DNA of 64,000 bases from the NCBI GenBank assembly GCA_049840435.1, contig JASGKY010000029.1, positions 55,178 through 119,177 on the forward strand, given 5' to 3'. Under the pieces are notes generated by a model. The model searched no databases. It was given only the letters and a program-made list of their open reading frames with translations, and was not told the origin of the DNA. Numbering within the stretch: position 1 is the first letter of the stretch; every line of letters starts with the position of its first letter. The translations under genes were made by a program, and so were the position numbers. Of the stretch, positions 27,432 to 36,481 are shown piece by piece. Origin of the DNA: JADLHS01 sp049840435. Its GTDB lineage: Bacteria > Verrucomicrobiota > Verrucomicrobiia > Limisphaerales > JADLHS01.

Positions 27432-27800
27432 TTAATCTTTAACAAAATCTCTTAATACCTGCTTCCTGCAGCAAGCGCAGCGTCCCGTCTCAATCACATC
27501 CTCAAAATGTCGCTCTTTGGCAAAATAAGCGCCACAATGTGAACACCGAAAAAACCTCACGCGCTTCCGTTGATACAACCAAATACCAAGCGCCGGAAAA
27601 AGGATCGCGTAGGCAATGCCACAGCCGAAGCACAAGCCCAGAATACGATCTGGTGGCGAAAGCAGTCGAACAACAACGGCAAACGTCGCCAGCCCACCGA
27701 CGTAAATAAAATGAGGCACTAACTGTTGCAATTGGAAAGGCGCACCAAAATCCTTCCAATATGTAATGAACTCGTCGCGACTTGGCTGCGGAAGTGTCAT
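27432..27800 (-). CDS. Small membrane protein with zinc-ribbon tail
   Basis: 122 residues. Two hydrophobic segments (FIYVGGLATFAVVVRLL and ILGLCFGCGIAYAILFPALGIWLY) are followed by a cytoplasmic tail with FRCSHCGAYF and GRCACCRKQVL, i.e. two Cys-x-x-Cys-like pairs that would bind one zinc. The region has lower GC than its neighbours. No named family is recognised; it is flanked by a terminator on one side and a 140-bp gap on the other. Confidence 0.62.
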   Translation of the reverse strand: MTLPQPSRDEFITYWKDFGAPFQLQQLVPHFIYVGGLATFAVVVRLLSPPDRILGLCFGCGIAYAILFPALGIWLYQRKRVRFFRCSHCGAYFAKERHFEDVIETGRCACCRKQVLRDFVKD

Positions 27801-27939
27801 GCGCGTAGCCGCCCAACATTATGATTGAGCGACAGAATTTTCGTTTATCACATTTATGGATTGCGACGTTAAATCCCGCTTTGTGGCTTGTCGAGTCGAG
27901 GTTCGGGGTTTGTTTCTGTATGACTAAAACTCCAAGTTT

Positions 27940-29442
27940 CTAAGGAGCGCTGGCGGAGAACTTCTTCCCGTCTTTCTGACATTGAATCTGGATGACGTGG
28001 CGGCCGGAGTAGAGGCAGGGCGGGACGCCGCCGCCGGGCATGATCCATTGGCCAGCCATGTAAAAGTTTTCCAGCCCGGGCAGGGTTTTCGGGAATAGCG
28101 TGCGCAGGGCTTTGGGCGTCGGCACCCAGCCCATGAACGCGCCTTTGTGATTCAGCGTGTAGCGCCACGTGGTGTAGGGCGTGGCGATGTCGGTCATCTC
28201 CACGCTCGCGGTGATGCCGGGGTAATGGGTTTCGAGTCGCTCCAGTGCTTCGGCGCAGACGCGTTTCTTTTCGGCTTCGTAGGCGTTGCGGTCGTGGCGG
28301 AGTTTTTCCCAGAAATCCCAGTCCGAATGCAGCAGCGGTTGGACGATGGTTTTGCCGCGCGGCGAAAACTTGTCGCTGTAATTGAAGATGCGAACGGGAA
28401 AGCCGCCGATAGTCACGTTGCCGATGGTCAGCGGTTTCTTAAGCAGCAAGAAATTCAGCGGCGGTTTGTCGGGATACTCGCGGTTCACGCCGAAGCTGAG
28501 CGTGACAATAGGGACGAGGTGTTGCCAGTTCTTGTAGCAGTCGCGAAGCTTGGGACTGGTGTGGCGATCGCCCAACAAGTTGAACAGCGTGCTGAAGCCG
28601 TCGCCGGCGGAGACAACGATGTCGGCGCGATGTTCCGTGCCGTCCAAGAGCCGGACGCCGACGGCGCGATTATTTTCGACGAGGATCTCTTTGACGGTGG
28701 AGCTGAAGGAGATTTCGCCGCCGAGGTTTTGGTAGCGTTCAGCCATGCTGGCGACGAAGTCCGAGCAACTGCCTTTGAGCAGCCCCATCTGGCGATTGGC
28801 GAGCAGGGCGAGGATGAGCATCACGAACCACACAGGCACTTCCGGCAGGAACAGATTCACAAGGATGCGCCGCAAGCCCTCGTTCTTGATGCCCGCGACG
28901 AACTTTTCGACTGGCTGATTGTATGGGCCACCGAAATACGGCAGCACGCGGCGCAGTTTCCAGGCTTGTTTGAGCAGCCCGGTGACGCCGAGCAGTTCTG
29001 GCGGTTGCTCCAGTGTGCTGAAGACGTCGGTGTGCTGAAATTTGCGGATGCCTTTGATGAGGCTATCAACGAATCGTGCGTCTTCGGGCGCGATGATTTT
29101 CAATTCGCGCGCGAGCCGGTCGAGATCGCCGGTGAAGCTGATGCTCTGGCCGGAGATTTCGTCGGTGAAGTGAACAAAGGTGTCGAGGTCGGGGTAGGTG
29201 CGGTTGTGAAAGATTCCCAACTCGCGATAAATCTCGTGGCACGCGAGGCCTGGGCGATGGCCCATCAGATAATGGATGCCGCCGTCAATGAGATAGCCGC
29301 TGTGCTTCCAAGCCTTGGCCACACCACCGGGTTCGGAGTGATGCTCGAGGATGCGGGTGCGGTACCCGTTCATGCGGCCATAACTGCCGGTGGCCAGCCC
29401 GGCAATGCCCGCGCCGATGATGAGGATGGTTTTGTTCGCCAT
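27940..29442 (-). CDS. Phytoene-desaturase-like NAD(P)/FAD-dependent oxidoreductase
   Basis: 500 residues. The N-terminal Rossmann motif IIGAGIAGLATGSYGRMNGYRT is followed by LEHHSEPGGVAKAWKHSGYLIDGGIHYL, the CrtI/CrtISO-type FAD region. The C-terminal NFYMAGQWIMPGGGVPPCLYSGRHV is the second flavin segment. Members desaturate or isomerise polyenes or saturate retinoid-like substrates. It is divergent from the ammonia-lyase gene (about 130 bp apart), and together with it suggests a polyene or aryl-polyene pathway. No phytoene synthase is visible in the window. Confidence 0.87.
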   Translation of the reverse strand: MANKTILIIGAGIAGLATGSYGRMNGYRTRILEHHSEPGGVAKAWKHSGYLIDGGIHYLMGHRPGLACHEIYRELGIFHNRTYPDLDTFVHFTDEISGQSISFTGDLDRLARELKIIAPEDARFVDSLIKGIRKFQHTDVFSTLEQPPELLGVTGLLKQAWKLRRVLPYFGGPYNQPVEKFVAGIKNEGLRRILVNLFLPEVPVWFVMLILALLANRQMGLLKGSCSDFVASMAERYQNLGGEISFSSTVKEILVENNRAVGVRLLDGTEHRADIVVSAGDGFSTLFNLLGDRHTSPKLRDCYKNWQHLVPIVTLSFGVNREYPDKPPLNFLLLKKPLTIGNVTIGGFPVRIFNYSDKFSPRGKTIVQPLLHSDWDFWEKLRHDRNAYEAEKKRVCAEALERLETHYPGITASVEMTDIATPYTTWRYTLNHKGAFMGWVPTPKALRTLFPKTLPGLENFYMAGQWIMPGGGVPPCLYSGRHVIQIQCQKDGKKFSASAP

Positions 29443-29573
29443 GATTCAAGCGGGTCAAACCATCGTGTCAGCAGTGAAAAACATTATGCTCAAAATTACG
29501 CGCGCTAGCAGACAGGGGCGCGCTTGCTTGTTCAAGCAGTTTGTTATAGAACACCGCCCTATTTTGTTGCGTC

Positions 29574-31130
29574 ATGATTTCACTTAACGGTCATAATCTC
29601 TCCATCCCAGAAACCTGGCAGGTTGCCACGCAACTCGCCCCGTGTGAACTTTCCGCCGAAGCGCGCCCGCTTATCAAACGCAGTCGCGACCTCGTGGAAT
29701 CGCTCGCCGCGCAGCCGCGAGCGATATACGGCATCAACACTGGTTTTGGGCCGTTGAGTGGCTTCCGGGTTTCGGACGCTGATCTGGCGCAGCATCAGGT
29801 CAATCTGCTGTATCATCTCACGGTGGGGCAGGGCGTGTTGTTTTCGCCGGCGGAAACGCGGGCAATTATGCTGACGCGGGCAAATGCGTTGGCGCGTGGG
29901 TATTCTGGCATTCGTGAAGAACTCATTGAGCTGCTGCTCGCGGCATTGAATCGCGGGGTGCTGCCGGAAATTCCCAGCGAAGGCTCGGTCGGGGCGAGTG
30001 GCGATCTTGTGCCGTTGGCGCACATGGCGGGCTTGCTGGTCGGGACGGGCTATGCGCATTTAAATGGGGAACGGCTCCCTGCCGCGGAAGCCTTGAAGCG
30101 GGTCGGGCTGAAGTCGGTCGTGTTGCAATGCAAGGAAGGTCTCGCGCTGGTGAATGGCACGTCTGTAATGACAGGCCTCGCGGCGCTGGCGACACATGAA
30201 GGTGATCGAGTGTTGCGCTGGATGGAGTTGTTGACGGCGTGTTTGTTTCAGGTGCTGGGTGGCGAGCCGGAAGTTCTCTGCCAGCAGGCGCAGCGGGCGC
30301 GCGGGTTTCGCGGGCAGGCGTTGGTGGCGCAGCGTATCACGGAGTCGCTCCGCACGCATCCCGATTATGCGAAGCGGATCGACGATCACGAGTGGGGCAC
30401 GCGTGCGAAACCGGTGGCCGAGGGCACAGAAATCCAGGACCCGTATTCGTTGCGTTGCACGCCGCAAGTGCTGGGCGCTTATCAGGAGGCGTTGTGGCAC
30501 GTCGAACAGGTTGTGACGCGCGAACTGAACGCGAGCACGGACAATCCGCTCATTTTTCCCGACACGGGCATGGTGATTCATTGTGGCAATTTCTATGGGC
30601 AGCAGATTGCGATGGTGAGTGATTACCTGCGCATGGGGTTGATCAAGCTGGCGCTGCTCGCGGATCGGCAGATCGAACGATTAGTCAATTGGCGTTACAG
30701 CCGTGGTTTGCCACCATTGTTGGCGGCGGGAGCGCCGGGGTTGAACACCGGTTTTGGTGGAGCGCAATTGCTTGCGACCTCGCTGGCGGCGGAGGCGCGA
30801 TTGCTCGGCACGCCGGCTTCGATTCAAACCATCCCGACGAACGCGAACAATCAGGACGTGGTGAGCATGGGCTGCATCGCGGCCAAGATGACGCGGACGA
30901 CGTTACCGTTGGTGTGGAAGTTGATGGCGATTGAGGCGTTGACGCTGGCGCAAGCCGCCGATGCGCGGGGGCGCGACAAGGTTTTGGGCGGCGATTACCG
31001 GAAGTTGTATGAGTTGGTGCGGGGTGTTTCGCCGGAGATGAAGTGTGATCGACCACTGACGGAGGACATCACGCGGGTGGCGGAACTGTTGCAATCCGAG
31101 GCGGCGCAGCAACACTGCTTGCGCTCATGA
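29574..31130 (+). CDS. Aromatic amino acid ammonia-lyase (HAL/TAL/PAL family)
   Basis: 518 residues. The MIO cofactor triad Ala-Ser-Gly is at residues 141-143 (GSVGASGDLVPLAHM). Y52 (YGINTGFGPLSG), the Q/N-rich NASTDNPLIF and the FGGAQLLATSLAAEARLLG active-site regions are all present. The selectivity pair is Tyr80-His81 (NLLYHLTVG), unlike Ser-His of histidine lyases and His-His of Rhodobacter tyrosine lyase. The neighbouring flavin enzymes and methyltransferase argue for a secondary-metabolite starter such as 4-coumarate rather than histidine catabolism; no hutU or hutI is nearby. The stop overlaps the next start by ATGA. Confidence 0.9.
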   Translation: MISLNGHNLSIPETWQVATQLAPCELSAEARPLIKRSRDLVESLAAQPRAIYGINTGFGPLSGFRVSDADLAQHQVNLLYHLTVGQGVLFSPAETRAIMLTRANALARGYSGIREELIELLLAALNRGVLPEIPSEGSVGASGDLVPLAHMAGLLVGTGYAHLNGERLPAAEALKRVGLKSVVLQCKEGLALVNGTSVMTGLAALATHEGDRVLRWMELLTACLFQVLGGEPEVLCQQAQRARGFRGQALVAQRITESLRTHPDYAKRIDDHEWGTRAKPVAEGTEIQDPYSLRCTPQVLGAYQEALWHVEQVVTRELNASTDNPLIFPDTGMVIHCGNFYGQQIAMVSDYLRMGLIKLALLADRQIERLVNWRYSRGLPPLLAAGAPGLNTGFGGAQLLATSLAAEARLLGTPASIQTIPTNANNQDVVSMGCIAAKMTRTTLPLVWKLMAIEALTLAQAADARGRDKVLGGDYRKLYELVRGVSPEMKCDRPLTEDITRVAELLQSEAAQQHCLRS

Positions 31131-32368
31131 AGGATGCCGAAACAGATGTGTTGGTGATTGGCGCCGGCCCGGCGGGTGCGGTCGCCGCGGCGAGTTTGCA
31201 TCGTGACGGCTTGCGTGCGCTCGTGGTCGAGAAACAACGTTTTCCGCGGTTTGTCATTGGCGAAAGTCTGCTGCCGCACACGATGGATCTACTGCAGGAG
31301 GTCGGGTTGCTGGAGGCTGTGGAGGGGCAGGGATTCATTCACAAGACCGGCGCGGTCTTCAAGCGCGGTGAGCAGGTCTGCGATTTCGATTTCATGAATC
31401 AATCCGGTCCCGGCTGGAAATATACTTACCACGTGCCGCGGGCGGAGTTTGATCAGACGGTTGCGGACGCGGTCGCGGCGCGCGGGGTGGAGATGCTTTA
31501 CGGCACGGGCGTGACGGCGGTGAACTTTGTCAACGCGCACGCCGAAGTGACATTGGAATTGCCTGACGGCAATAAGCGCGAAGTGGCCACGCGGTTCGTG
31601 CTGGATTGTAGCGGCTACGGTCGCGTATTGCCGCGCCTGCTGGATCTCGAAGCGCCCTCGAGGTATCCCGTTCGCGAATCGCTCTTCACGCATATTACCG
31701 GGGATAAGCGTCCCGGCGGACGTGACGAGGGCAAGATCTGGATCTGCATTCATCCCGGGGGCGCGTGGATCTGGATCATTCCATTCGCAAACGGTAAGAC
31801 CAGCATTGGCATTGTGGCTACGCCGGAGTTTTATGCGCAGTATCCCGGTGAACCGGAGGCCCAATTGCGCGCGATCATCCAGAGCGAGCCGAACGCTGCC
31901 GCGCGACTGGGCGACATGCAGATTGTTTTTCCGCCGCAGCGCATCAAGGGGTTTGCCTGTTCCATCAAGAAAGTTTTCGGGCCGCAATTCGCGCTGGCCG
32001 GCAATGCAACGGAATTTCTTGATCCGGTATTCAGCTCGGGCGTGACGTTGGCGATGGAATCCGGATTGCGCGCGGCACAGGTGGCGGCGCGGCAATTACG
32101 CGGCGAAACCGTGGATTGGCAGAAGGATTACGCGGACTATTTGATGCAGGGCGTGGACACGTTCCGGTCGTATGTCACGGCGTGGTACGATGACCGGTTG
32201 CCGACGATCTTGTTCGCTGCACAACGCAATCCCGGTGTGATGCGGCAGATCTGTTCGGTGCTGGCCGGTTACGTTTGGGACCAGTCGAATCCCTATGTGA
32301 CGCAGGCGGACCGCGCGTTGCGGGCGTTGGCCACAATTTCCGCCAGACCGGGAGCATTCCCATCCTGA
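31127..32368 (+). CDS. Flavin-dependent halogenase-like oxidoreductase
   Basis: 413 residues. FAD-binding GAGPAG is near residue 12 and the halogenase WxWxIP motif (WIWIIP) is at 214-219. A Lys in K-x-G-A-x-F (residue 73) corresponds to the catalytic Lys of phenol/pyrrole halogenases. FVIGESLLP and the FLDPVFSSGVTLAMESG C-terminal flavin segment complete the family. Related proteins without halogenase activity (monooxygenases, geranylgeranyl reductase-like) also occur, so chlorination or bromination is an inference. Coupled to the ammonia-lyase gene and followed by a methyltransferase gene. Confidence 0.85.
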   Translation: MKDAETDVLVIGAGPAGAVAAASLHRDGLRALVVEKQRFPRFVIGESLLPHTMDLLQEVGLLEAVEGQGFIHKTGAVFKRGEQVCDFDFMNQSGPGWKYTYHVPRAEFDQTVADAVAARGVEMLYGTGVTAVNFVNAHAEVTLELPDGNKREVATRFVLDCSGYGRVLPRLLDLEAPSRYPVRESLFTHITGDKRPGGRDEGKIWICIHPGGAWIWIIPFANGKTSIGIVATPEFYAQYPGEPEAQLRAIIQSEPNAAARLGDMQIVFPPQRIKGFACSIKKVFGPQFALAGNATEFLDPVFSSGVTLAMESGLRAAQVAARQLRGETVDWQKDYADYLMQGVDTFRSYVTAWYDDRLPTILFAAQRNPGVMRQICSVLAGYVWDQSNPYVTQADRALRALATISARPGAFPS

Positions 32369-32392
32369 GACCTAGCCAGAGAGATAATCTTG

Positions 32393-33472
32393 ATGAGCAC
32401 GCCAGAAAATTTCTTTTCCAAGGACACGCAATCGGCCTTTGACGCCAAGGTCGAAGCGCAGCGGATTGCCTTCGGGCCGGTTGTGTTTCAAGCATGTCGT
32501 GTGCTGCGGCAGACCGGTCTGCTTGAGCTCGTTTACAAAAGCGGCGAGCGTGGCGTGGTGTTGGCCGAGGCGATGGCGGGCTGTGGTTTGCCGCGCTATG
32601 GCACGAAGGTATTGCTCGAAGCCGGATTGGGCATCGGCCTGTTTTGCCTGAATGACGAGCGTTTCACGGTGACCAAACTGGGTTACTTCGTACTGCGTGA
32701 TCCAATGACCCGGATCAACATGGATCTGGTCCATGACATCTGTTATCGCGGGTTGTTTCATCTGGATGAGTCGCTCGCCACAGAAACGCCTGCGGGTCTG
32801 AAGACGCTCGGACCGTGGGAAACATTTTATCAGGGATTATCCTCCCTGCCGGAGCACGCGCGCCAAAGCTGGTTCGCGTTTGATCACTACTATTCGGATC
32901 AGGCCTTTCCAGCGGCATTGCCGTTGGTCTTCGCCGACAAGCCCCAGCGGATTCTCGACGTCGGAGGCAACACCGGACGGTGGGCGTTGCAGTGTCTGAA
33001 ACATGATTCGGCCGTGCGCATCACTGTGGCGGACCTGCCGCAACAGCTGAACTTCACGCGCGAAACGATGCGGCAACACGGTTTGGAATCGCGGGCTGAC
33101 TTTTTCGCGGTGGATATGCTGGATGAAAAGCAGGCGTTGCCGCCCGGCCACGAAGTTATCTGGATGAGCCAGTTCCTCGATTGTTTCTCGGAGGTGCAGA
33201 TCGTTTCCATTCTGCGCCGGGCTGCAGCAGCGTTGGGCGACAATGGCACGTTACATATCTTGGAATTGTTCTGGGACCGGCAGCCGAACAAGACTGCCGC
33301 GTTCTGTTTGCAGCAGACTTCGCTCTACTTCGCTACCATCGCCAATGGCAATAGTCAGATGTATCACTCGTCCGATCTGTTGCGTTGTCTAGCAGCAGCT
33401 GGTTTGAAGGTGGTCGAGCAACGCGACCGGGTTGGCCAGTTTCACACCTGGTTGAAATGCCGTCCCGCCTGA
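32393..33472 (+). CDS. SAM-dependent O-methyltransferase
   Basis: About 359 residues. The N-terminal winged dimerisation domain (QACRVLRQTGLLELVYKSGERGVVLAEAMAGCGLPRYG) and the C-terminal Rossmann fold with ILDVGGNTGRWALQCL (SAM-binding glycine loop) and VTVADLP give the layout of plant-type and acetylserotonin O-methyltransferases. The final segment has ILELFWDRQPNKT and FHTWLKCR. The ATG at 32393 is preferred over the TTG at 32390. It follows the halogenase-like gene by 24 bp on the same strand. The substrate is probably a phenolic or halogenated aryl group, by context. Confidence 0.87.
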   Translation: MSTPENFFSKDTQSAFDAKVEAQRIAFGPVVFQACRVLRQTGLLELVYKSGERGVVLAEAMAGCGLPRYGTKVLLEAGLGIGLFCLNDERFTVTKLGYFVLRDPMTRINMDLVHDICYRGLFHLDESLATETPAGLKTLGPWETFYQGLSSLPEHARQSWFAFDHYYSDQAFPAALPLVFADKPQRILDVGGNTGRWALQCLKHDSAVRITVADLPQQLNFTRETMRQHGLESRADFFAVDMLDEKQALPPGHEVIWMSQFLDCFSEVQIVSILRRAAAALGDNGTLHILELFWDRQPNKTAAFCLQQTSLYFATIANGNSQMYHSSDLLRCLAAAGLKVVEQRDRVGQFHTWLKCRPA

Positions 33473-33676
33473 GATGATTGTTTGTTGCGGGCTCGTTAAT
33501 GTTCTTCATCAGATCTGCCGATAACATTTGTGCCGACGCGTTGTCGGCCATGGTTCTGCCGTTGGTGGCACAAGGAATGCGCTCTATCCGCTTAAGCCGG
33601 TTACGAGCGCACTGTGCGATTATTTCCACTGTGGAAATGGGTGTGATGCGCTGTAGGGGCGGGAAAAAACACGCGT

Positions 33677-33886
33677 ATGCAAACCATCAAATCTCAAACT
33701 CCGGGTCGCACGGTAACTCTCGTCCAGACAACCACTCGCACGGACGGCGTCGCCCGCACCGATAGTCTGGAAATCAGCAACACCTTCGTGGCCCGGGCCA
33801 ATGCCCAAGAGCGGCGGCTTTATGTCGAGGAGGATTCGACCGACGTTTTTCTGTTAGAGCGGTGCTCGCCGCTGAATGATTTTTGA
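33677..33886 (+). CDS. Hypothetical small protein
   Basis: 69 residues (MQTIKSQTPGRTVTLVQTTTRTDGVARTDSLEISN as the N-terminal half, given in part here by description). Thr-rich first half, then a charged helix-like section with RRLYVEEDSTDVFLLER. No family or motif is recognised and no strong ribosome binding site is seen. It is retained as possible because codon usage resembles neighbouring genes. The upstream gap 33473-33676 holds nothing recognisable. Confidence 0.3.
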   Translation: MQTIKSQTPGRTVTLVQTTTRTDGVARTDSLEISNTFVARANAQERRLYVEEDSTDVFLLERCSPLNDF

Positions 33887-33956
33887 CTTGGCTGGCTAGA
33901 AGTGAGACAGGGTTTTGCCGGACTTTGAGCGCTCTGGCCAAGCCGCAAAAATTTCT

Positions 33957-35213
33957 TTAGCGGACCACAAACTCGTTCGGGTCTTCATTCTTCAGGCCAT
34001 ATTTCATGGCGAACCGCAGCAATCCAATGCTGTAAATTGAGTTTGAGGCTGCTCCTCCGAAGATCCTGCCCATGTGCTTGTTCATATGGGGGAACGTCAG
34101 TTTCACCAATAGTGTGTCACGCAATTTCTGCCCGACTTTGAAACAGGTGAACAATCGGCCATTGTACCAATAATCCACGATTTCATGCCACGTCTTCAGG
34201 TGATGGGTTGCTTCAGTGGCGTAGCGGTCCAAGGCATTGCGGGAGCCGGCGATGATGGCGTCGGCCAGCAGGAACGCGCCGTTCATGCCGAGGAAAAGTC
34301 CGCTGGAAAAAACCGGGTCAATAAAGCCCGCCGTATCGCCGACCAAAACCCAGTTATCTCCGACCATGCGCTCGGAAACGAGCTGGTAGTTTTTGTATTC
34401 CAAAACTGGAGTGATCCGTTTCGCGTTACCAGCGACACGCTTTAACATTGAATCCTGCCGCAGCAAATTGTCGTAGCGTTCTTCCTTGGTCGCTCCGAAC
34501 TGCGGCAGATGCTCCGACGGCACAACCATTCCGAGCGAAACCCGCCCCGGCAGCGGAATGCGCCAGCTCCAACCGCGATCCAGTCGGGTTGTGTGGACAT
34601 GGCCTTCGTAATCAAGTTGCGCCTGATCTACATGGGCGAACAGTGCGGTGTCCTTGCGGCGACCTTCCCAGCTCGAGATTCCCATGAGATTCGGCACCAG
34701 CCGCACTCGCCCCGTGGCGTCCACGACCAGATCCGGTGGGGTGCGGAAAAATCCCCCGGTTGCGGCCAAGGTGGCTGCGGAAAGTTCCACGCGATCAGAA
34801 TTGCCGACTCGCAAAACTTCGGCGTTTTCTTCAAATACTGCAGCCCCGGCTTTCTGCGCAGCTTCGAGCAGGGTGGCGTCAAATTTATCGCGCGGCACAT
34901 TATAGGCGTAACGCGGCAGCCCGCGCAGATTCTCAAAGAAAAAAGAGAACGCGATGTCGGGGGTGAGATTAAACGTCGCGCCCGGTTTCAACATGCTGTA
35001 TTTGCGGACTTCATCCTCCACGCCCAATTTGCGCAACATCGGGATGATGGCGGGTACAAGGGATTCGCCGACAATCAGCGGCGCGGCTTTCGGTTTATGC
35101 CAAAGGCCGACGCGAATTCCAGCGCGCGCGAGTAACACAGCCAGAGTGCTGGCGGTCGGGCCGCCGCCGAGAATGGCGACGGTGTGGATGGAGTCTGGAA
35201 AGCTGCGGGCCAT
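33957..35213 (-). CDS. Second flavin-halogenase-like oxidoreductase
   Basis: 418 residues. WSWRIP (residues 215-220) matches the halogenase WxWxIP motif and K76 sits in LKPGATF, the same K-x-G-A-x-F pattern as the first copy. VGESLVPAIIPML and FIDPVFSSGLFLGMNGAFL are conserved flavin-region blocks. The dinucleotide loop is GGGPTAS, with the third conserved glycine replaced, which is unusual. It faces the HAL operon on the opposite strand, convergent with it. The two enzymes are only distantly similar, so they may act on different positions or steps. Confidence 0.83.
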   Translation of the reverse strand: MARSFPDSIHTVAILGGGPTASTLAVLLARAGIRVGLWHKPKAAPLIVGESLVPAIIPMLRKLGVEDEVRKYSMLKPGATFNLTPDIAFSFFFENLRGLPRYAYNVPRDKFDATLLEAAQKAGAAVFEENAEVLRVGNSDRVELSAATLAATGGFFRTPPDLVVDATGRVRLVPNLMGISSWEGRRKDTALFAHVDQAQLDYEGHVHTTRLDRGWSWRIPLPGRVSLGMVVPSEHLPQFGATKEERYDNLLRQDSMLKRVAGNAKRITPVLEYKNYQLVSERMVGDNWVLVGDTAGFIDPVFSSGLFLGMNGAFLLADAIIAGSRNALDRYATEATHHLKTWHEIVDYWYNGRLFTCFKVGQKLRDTLLVKLTFPHMNKHMGRIFGGAASNSIYSIGLLRFAMKYGLKNEDPNEFVVR

Positions 35214-35360
35214 GGGTCGTCAGTTGTGTTCCGAATTGGAATGATGCGTTGCGGGAGGATGGCTTTTCAAGCCTGTGTGAGTCGAGCTGGAGAATTACGG
35301 ATGATTCCCCAGCGTTCATTCTTCCGGGCGTACAAAAGCGCGCCGCCTCTCCGTGACATT

Positions 35361-36413
35361 TCAAGCTGCCGTGAATTTCCGCAAGTCAGTCAGGAAATTA
35401 TCCACGTCCGCTGGTGTCGTATCCCAACTGCACATCAAGCGTGCCTCCTGCCAGCCGCCGACGTTCGTATAAAACAACCAGCCCCGGTTGTGCATGGCTT
35501 TCACTAACGGATCGGGAATGGTGGCGAAGACGGAATTGGTATCCACCGCGTAGGCAACCTTGATCTCGGGAATGTTTTTCAGGCCGACGGCCAGACGTTG
35601 TGCCATGGCGTTGGCGTGCCGGGCGTGCTTCAGCCATGCGCCATCCTTCAACATTCCTGTCCACGGGGCGGAGAGAAAACGCATCTTGGAGGCGAGCTGC
35701 CCGCCCTGCTTGCAGCGATAATCAAATTCCCGCGCCAGATCGTGATCGAAGAACACCACCGCTTCGCCGACGGCCAAGCCGTTCTTTGTGCCGCCGAAAC
35801 ACAGCACGTCCACGCCGGATTTCCACGTCGCTTCAGCCGGCGAGATATTCAGGGCGGCGACGGCATTGGAAAACCGCGCGCCATCCATGTGGATGCGCAG
35901 CCCATAGCGCCGTGCTTCCTCGGTCAGCGTGCGCAATTCCTCCAAGGAATACAACGTGCCGACTTCGGTTGCTTGCGTGATGCTGAGCGCGCGCGGTTTG
36001 GGATAATGGATGTCCTTGCGCTTGTTGACCGCACGATCAATGTCGCTAGGATCAATCTTCCCGTTCCCGCCCTTCAGCAACAGAATCTTGCTGCCGTTGG
36101 CGAAGAACTCTGGGGCGCCGCACTCGGACGTTTCGATGTGTGCCATCTCGTGGCAGAGAAAACTGTGATACGACTGGCACAATGAGGAAAGCGCGAGGGA
36201 GTTGGCGGCGGTGCCGTTGAACACGAAGAACACTTCGCAGTCCTTCTCGAAGATTTCGCGGAGGAGATCGGACGCGCGTTGCGTCCAGCGATCGTTGCCA
36301 TAACTGACTTCATGGTCGGCATTGGCCTCCTGCATCGCGGCCCACGCTTCGGGGCAGATACCGGAGTAATTATCGCTGGCGAAATGACGGCGGATCGAAT
36401 GCGCATCAGACAT
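35361..36413 (-). CDS. Low-specificity L-threonine aldolase family
   Basis: 350 residues; fold-type I PLP enzyme that cleaves L-threonine or allo-threonine to glycine and acetaldehyde, among beta-hydroxy amino acids. FASDNYSGICPEAWAAM starts the family pattern, FNGTAANSLAL binds the phosphate, HMDGARFSNA stacks on the cofactor, and the Schiff-base Lys is in CFGGTKNGLAVGEAV. FYTNVGGWQEARLMCSW is the C-terminal substrate-binding region. It is cytoplasmic, probably monocistronic, and probably not linked to the halogenase cluster beyond position. Confidence 0.92.
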   Translation of the reverse strand: MSDAHSIRRHFASDNYSGICPEAWAAMQEANADHEVSYGNDRWTQRASDLLREIFEKDCEVFFVFNGTAANSLALSSLCQSYHSFLCHEMAHIETSECGAPEFFANGSKILLLKGGNGKIDPSDIDRAVNKRKDIHYPKPRALSITQATEVGTLYSLEELRTLTEEARRYGLRIHMDGARFSNAVAALNISPAEATWKSGVDVLCFGGTKNGLAVGEAVVFFDHDLAREFDYRCKQGGQLASKMRFLSAPWTGMLKDGAWLKHARHANAMAQRLAVGLKNIPEIKVAYAVDTNSVFATIPDPLVKAMHNRGWLFYTNVGGWQEARLMCSWDTTPADVDNFLTDLRKFTAA

Positions 36414-36481
36414 GCGCTGCAGCTTAGCGCGATGAGGGCGCGGCGCAAAGTTGAATCACAAGGCCGCCGCCATAAGCGGTC

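Noticed and set aside
28147..29508. A 453-codon plus-strand frame opposite the desaturase-like gene
   Set aside because: No domain features, His/Glu/Asp-rich composition typical of antisense translation, and the minus strand encodes a clear flavoprotein.
29574..31130. Assignment of the ammonia-lyase as HutH (histidine catabolism)
   Set aside because: No hutU, hutI or hutG nearby, the selectivity pair is not Ser-His, and the gene is coupled to a halogenase-like gene.
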